Below, piece by piece: positions 13,776 through 25,500 of a stretch of 35,230 nucleotides of DNA (the first letter of the stretch is position 1; every line of letters begins with the position of its first letter). The notes under the pieces are model-generated. The model was not told the origin of the DNA. It searched no databases and saw only the letters and a list, made by a program, of their open reading frames with translations. The translations under genes and the position numbers were made by a program. Source of the stretch: Clostridiaceae bacterium (GTDB taxonomy: Bacteria; Bacillota; Clostridia; Saccharofermentanales; UBA5734); assembly GCA_012520975.1 (NCBI GenBank), contig JAAYNF010000091.1:1-35230 (forward strand). Direction: 5' to 3'.

Positions 13776-16700
13776 ATGAGCATGGATCTCACCGGTATCA
13801 ACAACATTAACGAATATTACACCAACCACTATTTTGCATCCATTTTTGCTGAAAATGCCGAAGAAACCATATCTGTATGGCGTGTAAAAGCCAAGGATTC
13901 CAATGAGTACAGAACACCGTGGGCAAGGCTGCGTGATTGTGGTCGTCAGTACTATGTATATCATGATAAGGAACAGCGTGGTCGTAGTGTTGCTCAGATT
14001 CCTGCTATGGTAAAAAACATGGCGGATATGTTCCTCGCCGCACTGGATTATCCCGAAGCCGCTCCGAAAATTGAGCTGATCAATGATGTTCTCTCTGCAC
14101 CGGTGTATCTGGAAGTCACAAAGGCAAACGGTGCACCGCTGCTGTGGGTGATTCTTACGAAGAACACAGAGGACGAACCCGCTATTCTGGACGGCTGCGC
14201 TATCTCTGCACCTGTCGGAGACGACGAAAACGCTGTTTCCGCTTTCTCTGCGGAGCTTGACAATGAGGAGTTGGCAACAAAAATCCTCTTTGCTATGGAC
14301 GAGCCTCCTCGCTGGCTGGTTTTCATCGGGCTGCATCAGATTGCGTTGATTGACCGCAACAAGTGGAATGAGAAACGCTATCTCAGCTTTGACCTTGCAG
14401 ACATTTTTTCCCGACATGAGGAAAGCACGCTGCAGGCTATGTCAGTTCTGCTGCATAAGGATAATCTATGCCCTGCTGAAGGCGGTAGCCTTCTTGATCA
14501 GTTGGATGAAAACTCCCATCGCCATGCATCCGGCGTGTCACAGGATCTTAAATACGCTCTGCGTGAGAGCATTGAATTACTCGGTAATGAAATTCTTTAT
14601 GACCTTTCTCACCGTCAAGGGCGTGACTTGGATGCAAATCCGGTCGATGCCGGAGAATTGACAATTCAATGTCTACGCTATATGTACCGGATGCTCTTCA
14701 TGCTGTTCATAGAAGCCCGTCCGGAGCTTGGCTACGCCCCAATGAAGGCGCAGTCCTACGTTCAGGGCTATTCTCTGGAGAGTCTGCGCGATGTGGCCGA
14801 TTCCGTGCGTGAGGAGACCTCTGCTGTCGGTGACGGATATTATCTGCATGAAACATTGTCCAAGCTGTATGATCTGATTTATTCCGGCTATCCTTCTACG
14901 GAAGAAGAACTGCACAAATTGCAGGAATCGGAGTCTCTAAACGATATTTTCATCATTGAGCCGCTGAAAGCCCATATCTTTGACCCGGAATTGACTCCGC
15001 TGATCACGGCGGCGAAGCTCCGCAATAGCGTCATGCTCCGCATTATCGATCTGATGAGCGTATCCCGTCCCTCCGGGCGCAGGAACGAACGCCGTGGACG
15101 CATTTCTTACTCCACCCTCGGTATCAACCAGATGGGCGCGGTGTATGAAGCCCTGCTCAGTTACCGCGGTTTTATCGCCGAGGACGATCTGTATGAGGTC
15201 AAGCGTGCCGGTGATCGTTTCAACGAGCTGGATGTCGGTTATTTTGTAAAAGAAAACGAGTTGAGCCAGTATACCGAGGACGAGCGTGTTCGCTATGAGT
15301 CCGGTGAAAATGCCGGCAAACTTCGTATGCATAAAAAAGGCACTTTTATCTATCGCCTTGCCGGTCGTGAGCGGGAAAAATCCGCTTCCTATTATACACC
15401 GGAGGTTCTGACAAAGTGTCTGGTGAAATATGCCCTGAAGGAGCTCTTAGAGGAAAAAACAGCGGATGAAATACTCCACCTTACGATCTGCGAACCGGCA
15501 ATGGGCAGCGCGGCTTTCTTGAATGAGGCGATCAACCAGCTTGCGGAGGCATATATTGACCGCAAACAGAAGGAGCTCGGTGAGACGATCTCTTATGAAA
15601 AACGTTTTGACGAGCTTCAGCGCGTCAAAATGTATATTGCCGACCGTAATGTCTACGGCATCGACCTGAACCCGGTTGCCGTTGAACTGGCAGAAGTATC
15701 CCTGTGGCTGAATACGATCTTCAGCGGCGGTTTTGTACCTTGGTTCGGTATGCAGCTTGTCTGCGGCAACTCCCTCATTGGCGCACGCCGGCAGTGCTAT
15801 ACGGTCTCTCAGCTTCAGGCAAACGGCAGTCATTGGTACGACTCCGCCCCGGAGCGTGTTCCCGTCGGCACAAAGCGCAAGCCGAAATCGCAGGTTTATC
15901 ACTTCTTCACCGGTGATACCGGTATGTCCAATTATACCGATAAAGTCATCAAGTCCCTCGCCCCGGACGATATCAAGGCGATCAAGAGCTGGAATAAGCA
16001 GTTTACCAAGCCCTTTACGGATGACGATGTCAAGACCGCGCTGCGCCTGTCCGAGGTCGTGGACAAGCTATGGGAGCAGGTCATTGCTCTGCGCCGTGAG
16101 ATCGACGAAAAGACCTCCGACCCGCTCACGGTTTACGGACAGCCTGCGGAGACTGCCGCAAGCCATACCACCATCCGCGAGAAAGATATGATCTATAAAA
16201 AGCTTTATCTTTCTGAAGAGATGCGTAATGCTGGTCCCTATGCCAGATTGAAGTTTGCGATGGACTACTGGTGCGCTCTGTGGTTTTGGCCTATTGAAAA
16301 AGCAGATCTTCTTCCTTCCCGTAGTGAGTTCCTCGCTGACATGGGCTTTATTCTGGAAGGCACGATCGACACCTTCGCTGCAGTATCGAAAGAAATTAAA
16401 ATGGGACAGCTTTCTCTGTTTCCGTCAGAGGCAGAGCAACTTGTCATGGACATGACCGAGCAGTACCGCGGAATGGGCGTTGTGGATATTCCGAAGCTCT
16501 GCGAGCAGCAGCCGAGACTTGCATTGGTGCGCCAAATTGCAGAGCAGAACCATTTCATGCACTGGGAGCTGGAGTTTGCCGATCTATTTGCTGATCGTGG
16601 CGGATTTGATTTGATGATTGGGAATCCACCTTGGATCAAGACAAACTGGAATGAAATGAACTTGCTGGCAGACATGCAACCTTTGTTTGCTGTAAAGAAG

Positions 16701-18560
16701 TTTTCTTCTGCAAAGACGAACGAACAGCGATCTTCTTTGCTCAAAAATAGCAATAACATCTGCCAATATATGCGTGAGTATGAAGGAGCAGCTGGAATAC
16801 AAAATTTCTTCAATTCAGCATGTGTTTATAACATTTTGGCGGGTGTTCAAACCAATTTATATAAGTGTTTCTTGCCGAAGGCTTGGACATTTACAAAAGC
16901 CGATGGTTTCTTTGCGTTTGTTCATCCGGATAGTATTTTTGACGATCCCGGTGCTGGAAGAATGCGCGAAATTCTTTATCGAAAGATGCGATATCATTTT
17001 CAATTTATTAATGAAAAGCTACTGTTTCAGGAGGTAAGTGATACTGGAATTTTTGGCCTCAATGTATATTCAAACGTTGAGACAAAAACCTTTGATATGA
17101 TTTCCAACTTGTATGCTCCCTCAACGATAGACCAGTGTTATTCTGGGGAAAATGCATATTCTTCAATTCCGCTGATTAAAGATTCAAACGGTGATTGGAA
17201 TACGCAAGGACATCCCAAAAGAATTGTCAAAATAGATGCTAGACTATTAAAAAGCATTGCAACCGTATATGATGATCCCAATGAGTATGAACAGACACGT
17301 TTGCCTGCTATTTATTCTGACGAATTACTTAGTATTATTGCACAATTCGCTAAAGTCAAACTGCATATCGCTGATTTTGGTGAAAATGTTTTCATGACTC
17401 AATTCCTAGATGAAACGGGTTCTCAAAAAGATGGGATTATATCACGCTATACTCATTTTGTTGATGATTTAAGTGATTTTGTATATTCAGGGCCTCATAT
17501 CTCGATCGCCAACCCTCTTTTCAAAACACCTCGTGCGGTATGTATTGAAAAGGCTGATTTTGATCGAATTGATTTGGAATTTGTTTCTCGATATTATATG
17601 CAACGGAGTAACTACGAGGTCAATCAGAAGCTTTGTGCTAAACGAACGCCAATTACTCCATGGGGAGAAAAGTATACAGAGAAATTCCGTGTAGTTACTA
17701 GAAGAATGTTAGGGCTGAATCAGGAGCGTACATTGATGTCAGCTATTGTTCCACCAAAAGCAGTCCACATTATAGGTGTGTTTGGAATTTGCTTCTCAAA
17801 TGATCGCAATACCGTGCTTGCGTCAGCATTATTTAATTCTTTGCCTTATGATTATTTGATCAGAGCGCTTGGGCGGGCTAGTTTTTTAAACGACTCAGCG
17901 AAAAAAATGCCGTTCATCGATAACGAGTACTCACATCTCCTTGTTTGCAGAGCGCTTTTGCTTAATTGCTTAACGGCAAGATATGAAGCTCTATGGAAAA
18001 AATGCTTCGATAATCGCTTTTTAGAAGACGGCTTTTTTAAACAAGACAAGAGACTACATAGCAAGCACTTTGAAGCATTAACCGCTGTATGGAATGAAGA
18101 TATTCCTGTCCGGAGTGATTTTGCAAGGAGACAACTACTAATTGAAATAGATGTTATTGTTGCGAAGTCTTTAGAGCTAACCATATATCAATTGAAAAAC
18201 TTGTATAAAGCCCAATTTCCGGTTCTCAATAAGTATGAAGAGGACACGTGGTATGATGCGAACGGAAGAATAGTTTTCACCATCAATAAAGGATTACCTG
18301 GCGTCGGTTTTACCCGCCCAGAATTTGAGAATTCCAATGTCGTTACCCCCATTCACCGCAGTGACGCTCCGTGGGACGGTATTATGAAGCACGCCCCCGC
18401 CGGCTATGTCTTTGCCCGCACCATCACCGATGACACCATGCCCGGCGGCCCCATCGAGCGCACCATCGAATATGTCGCTCCATTCGACCGCTGCGACCGC
18501 GAACAAGACTACGAAACCGCATGGAAGTTCTTTGAGGAGAAATACGGAGGACAAGCATGA
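13776..18560 (+). CDS. Large N6-adenine DNA methyltransferase, PglX/DrmMI-like, 1594 aa
   Basis: Adenine methylase expected to mark host DNA. Motif I appears as EPAMGSAAF near residue 573, an acidic motif as NVYGIDLNPVAVELAEVSLWL near 625-645, and the catalytic NPPW motif as MIGNPPWIK near residue 949. The N-terminal 500 residues are an Eco57I/PglX-like extension and the C-terminal half carries the likely target-recognition region. AAGGGGG lies before ATG 13776. The length and pairing with the SNF2 gene fit DrmMI or BREX PglX. From about 16640 to 18290 the DNA is visibly more AT-rich than the code before it and the last 260 bases, which suggests an exchanged specificity region. Its stop overlaps the next ATG by 4 nt. 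Confidence 0.9.
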   Translation: MSMDLTGINNINEYYTNHYFASIFAENAEETISVWRVKAKDSNEYRTPWARLRDCGRQYYVYHDKEQRGRSVAQIPAMVKNMADMFLAALDYPEAAPKIELINDVLSAPVYLEVTKANGAPLLWVILTKNTEDEPAILDGCAISAPVGDDENAVSAFSAELDNEELATKILFAMDEPPRWLVFIGLHQIALIDRNKWNEKRYLSFDLADIFSRHEESTLQAMSVLLHKDNLCPAEGGSLLDQLDENSHRHASGVSQDLKYALRESIELLGNEILYDLSHRQGRDLDANPVDAGELTIQCLRYMYRMLFMLFIEARPELGYAPMKAQSYVQGYSLESLRDVADSVREETSAVGDGYYLHETLSKLYDLIYSGYPSTEEELHKLQESESLNDIFIIEPLKAHIFDPELTPLITAAKLRNSVMLRIIDLMSVSRPSGRRNERRGRISYSTLGINQMGAVYEALLSYRGFIAEDDLYEVKRAGDRFNELDVGYFVKENELSQYTEDERVRYESGENAGKLRMHKKGTFIYRLAGREREKSASYYTPEVLTKCLVKYALKELLEEKTADEILHLTICEPAMGSAAFLNEAINQLAEAYIDRKQKELGETISYEKRFDELQRVKMYIADRNVYGIDLNPVAVELAEVSLWLNTIFSGGFVPWFGMQLVCGNSLIGARRQCYTVSQLQANGSHWYDSAPERVPVGTKRKPKSQVYHFFTGDTGMSNYTDKVIKSLAPDDIKAIKSWNKQFTKPFTDDDVKTALRLSEVVDKLWEQVIALRREIDEKTSDPLTVYGQPAETAASHTTIREKDMIYKKLYLSEEMRNAGPYARLKFAMDYWCALWFWPIEKADLLPSRSEFLADMGFILEGTIDTFAAVSKEIKMGQLSLFPSEAEQLVMDMTEQYRGMGVVDIPKLCEQQPRLALVRQIAEQNHFMHWELEFADLFADRGGFDLMIGNPPWIKTNWNEMNLLADMQPLFAVKKFSSAKTNEQRSSLLKNSNNICQYMREYEGAAGIQNFFNSACVYNILAGVQTNLYKCFLPKAWTFTKADGFFAFVHPDSIFDDPGAGRMREILYRKMRYHFQFINEKLLFQEVSDTGIFGLNVYSNVETKTFDMISNLYAPSTIDQCYSGENAYSSIPLIKDSNGDWNTQGHPKRIVKIDARLLKSIATVYDDPNEYEQTRLPAIYSDELLSIIAQFAKVKLHIADFGENVFMTQFLDETGSQKDGIISRYTHFVDDLSDFVYSGPHISIANPLFKTPRAVCIEKADFDRIDLEFVSRYYMQRSNYEVNQKLCAKRTPITPWGEKYTEKFRVVTRRMLGLNQERTLMSAIVPPKAVHIIGVFGICFSNDRNTVLASALFNSLPYDYLIRALGRASFLNDSAKKMPFIDNEYSHLLVCRALLLNCLTARYEALWKKCFDNRFLEDGFFKQDKRLHSKHFEALTAVWNEDIPVRSDFARRQLLIEIDVIVAKSLELTIYQLKNLYKAQFPVLNKYEEDTWYDANGRIVFTINKGLPGVGFTRPEFENSNVVTPIHRSDAPWDGIMKHAPAGYVFARTITDDTMPGGPIERTIEYVAPFDRCDREQDYETAWKFFEEKYGGQA

Positions 18561-19483
18561 GAGGGAAAAAGTGGCTGACTATTATCACCTTTTTATTCGC
18601 TGTGATTGCTCTCATAATTGCAGTTGTAATCGGCAAAGGCTGTGCCTGTATCGCTTATGATGTCGCCATGGCGATCTTCGGCAGCGCACTTCTTGGGTTT
18701 ATCATGTCGCTGACGGAATACTTTGTTGAACGGCGCAGTGCAATGGAGTGGTTTTGGCAGGAATCCAGGAATGTATTGAGCAAGCTCCGCAAAGTCAAAT
18801 ATATCAATATCGATGCCCCTCTTGACCTTGTCCACGCTTGTTTTCAGGAGGAATGGAGCAACGACTTAAGAAAAATTATTGACCCAACAGCGAAAGATGT
18901 TGCCAAAAATGTCCTGATAAGTTGGTATGAAGAGAACATTCCCATGTCATGGACAGAGGACGATGATATCGATGCCGAACTCGATAAAATGTATAATAGT
19001 CAGATGCAAGGTTACCGGGAAGAATACATGCAATGTATTGATAGCTGCATTGAAGCATCGACGATTGATTTAGGATCGCTCGGCAACGCATATGGGAATC
19101 TTGATTTCATATTTCGGAACAAGGGCATCAGAGATACTGCGTATTCCGAAATATATGAAAAAATAAGGGACTTTCGTAATCTTCTGTTATCCGAAAGCTA
19201 TCATTTTATTCCTTTGAAAAGCGGGAAAGGAAACTTCCCCGTGTGTGCGGGAAAGGCTGACGATATTTGCCGAAAGGTTTTTGATGTACAGTACAAGACA
19301 GAAGGCGGATTCAAAACAAAGCTTGTCTATCAAAAAGCTTTCGATGACATTGATAAAGCACTTGAAGACTTCCGGCTAAAGATATACAGGAATGCGACCC
19401 CTGATTACCCGGAACGGGTTCCTGTTCTCGGCAATACTCATATAGTGGATTTTGAGCACAAATCAAGTGATGAGGGGAAGTAA
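18557..19483 (+). CDS. Two-helix membrane protein of unknown function, 308 aa
   Basis: No family is recognised. Residues about 6-25 (TIITFLFAVIALIIAVVIG) and 32-52 (YDVAMAIFGSALLGFIMSL) are two hydrophobic helices joined by a very short loop, so both ends should lie on the same side of the membrane. The remaining 250 residues are soluble and mostly helical, with an acidic patch WTEDDDIDAELDKMY and a helical C-terminal half. GGAGG lies before ATG 18557, which overlaps the methylase stop (ATGA), so translation is coupled. Membrane proteins in defence operons are often effectors or anchors, but nothing here shows which. It has no counterpart in canonical DISARM. Confidence 0.8.
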   Translation: MRGKKWLTIITFLFAVIALIIAVVIGKGCACIAYDVAMAIFGSALLGFIMSLTEYFVERRSAMEWFWQESRNVLSKLRKVKYINIDAPLDLVHACFQEEWSNDLRKIIDPTAKDVAKNVLISWYEENIPMSWTEDDDIDAELDKMYNSQMQGYREEYMQCIDSCIEASTIDLGSLGNAYGNLDFIFRNKGIRDTAYSEIYEKIRDFRNLLLSESYHFIPLKSGKGNFPVCAGKADDICRKVFDVQYKTEGGFKTKLVYQKAFDDIDKALEDFRLKIYRNATPDYPERVPVLGNTHIVDFEHKSSDEGK

Positions 19484-19591
19484 TGTTTTTCATTGATTTA
19501 AAACACGCCGGACAATCATGAATACAATGAAACCCTGCAAATCCTCATGGAACGCTGGTATTACGAAGTTGTAGAATTAAGGAGGCTTAGT

Positions 19592-22500
19592 ATGTTACCA
19601 TCCATACTTGCTAAACAACTGCAGCAAGGGCTGTCAGACTATATAGAAACAACATTCCCGATGACGAACCCATCTTTCCATGGGTCGTTAGAGAGAATGT
19701 TGAAAACACCGGATGCGGTTTTTCATGAACCGTATGCTGCAGTGCGCCTCCCGTTCCGCGTTGCGGAAGATGAAGATGATCGTTTTGAGTCAATACATTA
19801 CCAGTTCAAGCCGTATGTCCATCAGCAGAGGGCTTTTGAGCGCTTAACCGGAAGTGATGGACGGTCTACACTTATCGCAACGGGCACCGGCTCCGGAAAA
19901 ACCGAATGCTTCCTCTATCCGATTCTGGAATACTGCTATCAACATCGTGGTGAAAAGGGCATCAAAGCAATTATCATATATCCCATGAATGCGCTTGCTA
20001 CAGATCAGGCAGGGCGTATCGCTAAGCTGATTTATAGTAGCCCGGAACAGAAGGGTAATGTTACGGTTGGTATGTATGTCGGCGGTGTTGACTCCGGTTC
20101 CGGCAGAGTAATGGGAGAAGACTCTGTTATTACAGACCGTGAGACCATGCGTTCTTCACCTCCCGATATTTTGATGACTAATTACAAAATGTTGGACTAT
20201 CTGCTTGTCCGACCCGGCGATGCACCGCTTTGGGATGATAACAGACCGGATACGTTAAAATACATAGCAGTCGACGAACTACATACTTTTGATGGTGCAC
20301 AAGGTACAGATCTTGCGTGCCTGCTTCGCCGTCTCAAAGCAAGGCTTTATACGCCACAAGGGTATCTCTGTTGCATAGGAACATCCGCAACAATGGGCTC
20401 CAAAGACTCTGCCGAAGGCATTCGTGAATTTGCGGAGAAGGTTTTTGGAGAGCCGTTTGAGAAAGATGCAATTATAACCGAGGATCGTCTCTCTGCCACA
20501 GAGTTCTTTGCTGGATATGAGCCATCGGATTTCACTGTGCCTACCCAAGAGCAAATTAATATACTAAACCAACTCGTTGATGAAGATAATGAACCGAAAT
20601 ACCTAAACGCCGCTGCGAAAGCATGGCTGATGGATGTAGCTGCAGAGGATATGACAACACCGGAAGCACGGCTTGCTTTGGGAAAGCAACTGATGATTCA
20701 CAGCTTCTGTCAGAATATGCTTATACTTATGGACGGCAATTATATGCAGGCATCATACATTGCAGATGAATTGTCGACCAGATATCCTCAGATAAAAGAA
20801 CTTGCTGATCCTATCGCTGCAGTCAATGCACTGTTAGCGTTGATTTCACATGCCCGTATCGGAACGGAAGCAAAGCTGCGGCCCTTCTTGACAGTCCAGA
20901 TTCAGTTGTGGTTCCGTGAACTCCGTCGTCTTGTTGCCAAAGTCGCAAAGGGTGAGGATATTACATATGCTCTCTCTTCGGATCTGAACAAAAACCAGGC
21001 AAAGCACTATCTTCCGATAGTAAACTGCCGTGACTGCGGAGAAACCGGATGGGTATCCCTGAAAAATGAGCGTAGCGGTGTGGAGATTTCCGATATCCAG
21101 ACTTTCTATAATTTATATTTCCGTTGTGACAGCAAAGTAATTATGATGTTCCCACACAGCCGTGAGGATAATATTCCGTACAATATGGCTCGTGGTGACC
21201 TTTGCCCGGAATGTCTGCACCTGAACATTACTAAAAACGATACAGACGAATGCGAATCTTGCGGAAGCGCAAAGCCGATTCCTATCGTTTTCCCGATTTC
21301 TCAGAACACCACCGGTTCCAAGGATAATAAACAGTTTGTTTGCCCGTTTTGTGGGAGTAGACGTGGCCTTGCTTTGATGGGTGTCCGTAGTGCGACGGCA
21401 ATCAGTGCAAGTATTTCTCAGCTATTTGCATCTCAGTTCAATGATGACAAGAAGACACTTGCATTTTCTGATAATGTACAGGATGCGGCGCACCATGCAG
21501 GCTTTTTCAACGCCAGAACATGGCGATTTGGTCTTCGCAGTGCGATTCAACGTTACGCACAAAACGGCGGTGACGGAAAATCCCTTGCGGATTTCCAGGA
21601 TGGTTTTATTGATTACTGGAAGTCTGGGTGGACTACGGAAGAATATGTTGGCAGGCTTATCGCCCCGAATATGGTCTGGATGAAAGCATATGAAGATATG
21701 ACTGAATCCGGTACTTTCGGCACAGGGCGACTTGAAAAGAAGCTCCTGAAAGATATTGAACTACGTTCTAAGTACGAAATTATGCTGGAGTACGGGCTCT
21801 CCAGCCGTATCGGTCGTACCCTTGAAAAATCCGGATGCTCTACACTTGCGTTTGACACGTCTGAAATAGAAAAAGTCGCTGCCGTTGTTCAGGAGCGTGT
21901 TATTAATGAACTCGGTGCGCTAACAAAAACGAATACGGGCTTCTTTGAACGTATGGTATTGGGTTATGTAAATATTATGCGCCAGAACGGTGCCTTTGAT
22001 GACCGTGCTTTCGATATTTATTCCGGTACCGGGCAGTCGTTTGACCTATCCAATAATCAAAAGACAAAAAGAGACTGGATGCCTGGAGTCCAGACCGGGC
22101 GTAATACTCCGAGGTTTATTTATGTACCCTCCAAGCCCGGACAGCGTATAGGTGCTTTTGACCAGCCAGCATCTCGTAAATACACAGATTGGCTTTCCGG
22201 CTGCACGGATGAATTTCTCATTGGCGAAGGCGTCTTTGACGACGTAGCTCTCATTATCTTTGATGAACTGAAGAAAGCCGGAATCATCGTCCAGCTTCCG
22301 GGAAATCCCGATTACACCGTATGGGCGTTAAGTAAAAAGCATATTTTTGTAACGACTGAGGTCAGGCAGTTCGTTTGCGATGACTGCGGTACCATGATGT
22401 CTGTTGCAGCTGAAAACGCTGATATTTGGGAGAACGCTCCATGTATCAGATCAAAGTGCGGGGGTCGTATGCACGATGCTCCTACTGCGTCTCTTGGGTA

Positions 22501-25500
22501 TTACGGGAAACTGTATAGTACCGGAGATATGGTGAGAGTAGTAGCGCAGGAGCATACCGGTCTTCTGGAACGTGCTGACCGTGAAAAGGTTGAAAAGATC
22601 TTCAAGCGCAGCAGTTCAGAACAAAAGCCGTGGGATACGAACGTCCTTTCCTGCACTCCTACACTTGAAATGGGTATTGATATCGGTGACCTGTCCACAG
22701 TCATAATGTGTAGCGTACCTCCGGCACAATCGCAGTTCCTGCAGCGTGCCGGACGAGCTGGCAGAATCGATGGTAACGCGCTTACGATTGCCGTTGCAAA
22801 CGCCAGACCGCATGATCTGTACTTCTATGCTGATCCTATGGATATGATTGCCGGTAAGGTGGAGCCGCCGACAGTATTTCTGCAGGCTTCCGCAGTTCTT
22901 GAACGTCAGTTCGTAGCCTATTGTATGGACTGCTGGATCAGACACGGCATTCCTGAAAAAGCCATCCCGGACAAAGTCAAGACCTGCCTGGCAAAGATAG
23001 ATAAGCACTCACCGGATCGGTTCCCGTTCAATTTCCTGCAATATGTTCAGAATAATCTTTCCAGCCTTATCCGTACCTTTGTACAGATGTTCTCTTCGCA
23101 ATTGGATGAGGATACGGTTGCTGAGTTGCGCACTTTTGCACAGGGCAGTAGACTTCAGAACAGCCCGATGCACATGAAGATATACGAGGCGTTTTCCGGT
23201 CTGAAGCTTCAGAGAGATGCTCTTGCTGCCAATATCAAGCAACTTTCGAAAATGATCAAGGACCTTGAGGCAAAGCCGCAGGACTCTTCTTATGCTGAAG
23301 AAATCAAAGAATTAAAGATTGAGCGCACAGCTCTTGGCAATGTTGTGCGTGCGATCAACAGCAAAGATATATTCAATTTCCTCTCGGATGAGGGACTGCT
23401 GCCGAACTATGCTTTCCCTGAAGCGGGCATCATTTTGAAAGCCATTCTTCGTAGGAAAGATGAAGAGTCTGCCATTGAGGAAGCTGAGGAGGAAAAGCCT
23501 CGCAGACAAAAGTATCAGAAGATGGTGTATGAATACAGTCGGAGTGCTGCATCCGCCATCAGCGAGTTTGCCCCGATGAACAGTTTCTATGTTGACGGAA
23601 GAAAGCTCACCATTGACCAGGTTGACCTTACAACCGCACAGACCGAATTGTGGCGTCTTTGTCCGAACTGTTCACATGCCCAGCAAGAGGTTCATAGTCA
23701 GGCTGTTGCCGCTTGTCCTCAATGCGGCAGCCCGGCATGGGCAGATTCCGGTCAGCTCAGAAGTATGCTGAAAGTCCATATGGTCTATTCCAACGATGAC
23801 TGGAAAAACAGTCTTATTGGCGATGACAGCGATGACCGTTCGACCGTATTTTACACGAAGCAAATGCTTGTCGATGTGGATGAAGCTCATGATATATCCA
23901 AGGCGTATCGCATGGATAACGATGAATTCCCGTTTGGCTATGAGTTCGTTCGCAAAGCCACTATGCGTGAGATCAACTTCGGCGAAAGCGACATAGTTGG
24001 TGAACGGCTGATGGTTGCAGGTACAGAAGATGTTCGTAAAGGCTTCAAAATTTGTAAGCACTGCGGAAAAATTCAACCGTCAAGCGGGAAACCCGAACAT
24101 ACATATACATGCAAAGCGAAAAACGATCCCGCCGACAGTGATGATCCTTATGAAGAGTGCTTGTTCCTGTATCGCGAGTTTGCTACCGAGGCGCTTCGTA
24201 TTTTGATTCCGGCAACTACTATGGACAGTACGACCGTTCGTCTGGAATCCTTTACTGCCGCATTTATGCTCGGCATGAAAGAGCGTTTCGGAAACGTTGA
24301 TCATCTCCGCGCTACAGTCAGCGAAGTTCCCGTTGCGGATGCGGACTACCGGAAACAGTATCTTGTAATTTACGATTCTGTTCCCGGCGGCACAGGCTAT
24401 CTGAAGCAGCTGATGCAAAGACAGGACTCTCTCGTAGACATCTTTGAAAAAGCACTCCATGTACTCGAAAACTGCACCTGCAAAGATGATCCGCAGAAAG
24501 ACGGCTGCTACCATTGCCTATATGCGTATCGCCAGAGTAATCAGATAGGTCAGATCTCCAGGAAGACCGCTATCAGTCTTCTGAAGGCAATCATCAGCGG
24601 AAAAGAAAATATTGAAGAAATTCCTATGCTTGGTAATATCCCGGTAAACTCGCTGTTTGAAAGCGAACTGGAACGCCGCTTCATTGAGGCTCTTGACCGC
24701 ATTCATACAGAAAACGGCTCTCTCAATCCGGTCAAGACTTTAGTAAACGGCATAGAAGGATACCGGATGAAAGCCGGGAATACAGTATGGGAAATCGAAC
24801 CGCAGGTAGTGTTGGATGCTTCCTCTGGTGTCTCCGTGACATCCCGTGCAGATTTTGTTCTTTGGCCTGTCAGAGAGGCAGGTAAACGCAAACCTGTGGT
24901 CATCTTCACAGATGGTTTCCAGTACCATAAAGACCGCGTGGCAGATGATACCTTAAAACGAGAAGCAATCCTCAGGAGCGGTAAGTTCCGAGTGTGGATT
25001 CTGAGCTGGAAAGATGTTCAGTCCGTATTCCAGGCGCAGGGAGATTATGCTACACAGACACTCACTCCGCAAAGTATGCCTTCCGGAGCACTGATGTATC
25101 AGCCTTCTGTAGCAAGCTGGCATGCAGAGGAACTGCATACAGATAAGTTGTCTCCTATGGAGCTTCTTGTAAAATATCTTGAAATGGATAATGCAGAGGA
25201 CCTTTTTACGGCTCATGCGAAAGCATATGCATTTTCGCTCCTGGAGCCGAGGAAACGAACAGATGCTCATGCATTTGGAGCGTGGAAGAACATCGTTGAA
25301 TCCATTACGGATGCACTGAACAGTCAAACCGATTCTTTTGTACAGAATGATACTGTTTTCGGAGCATGGTCTCCGAGGCAAAGCAGTTCTCATGTGTCGA
25401 TTTATTCAGGGGTTTCCGCTTCGGAAATGAAGGTAAAGAAAACGAATGCAGAGGTATCCGTGTTTGCTACGCTTCTCGACAGTGAGGATACCCGTACCGA

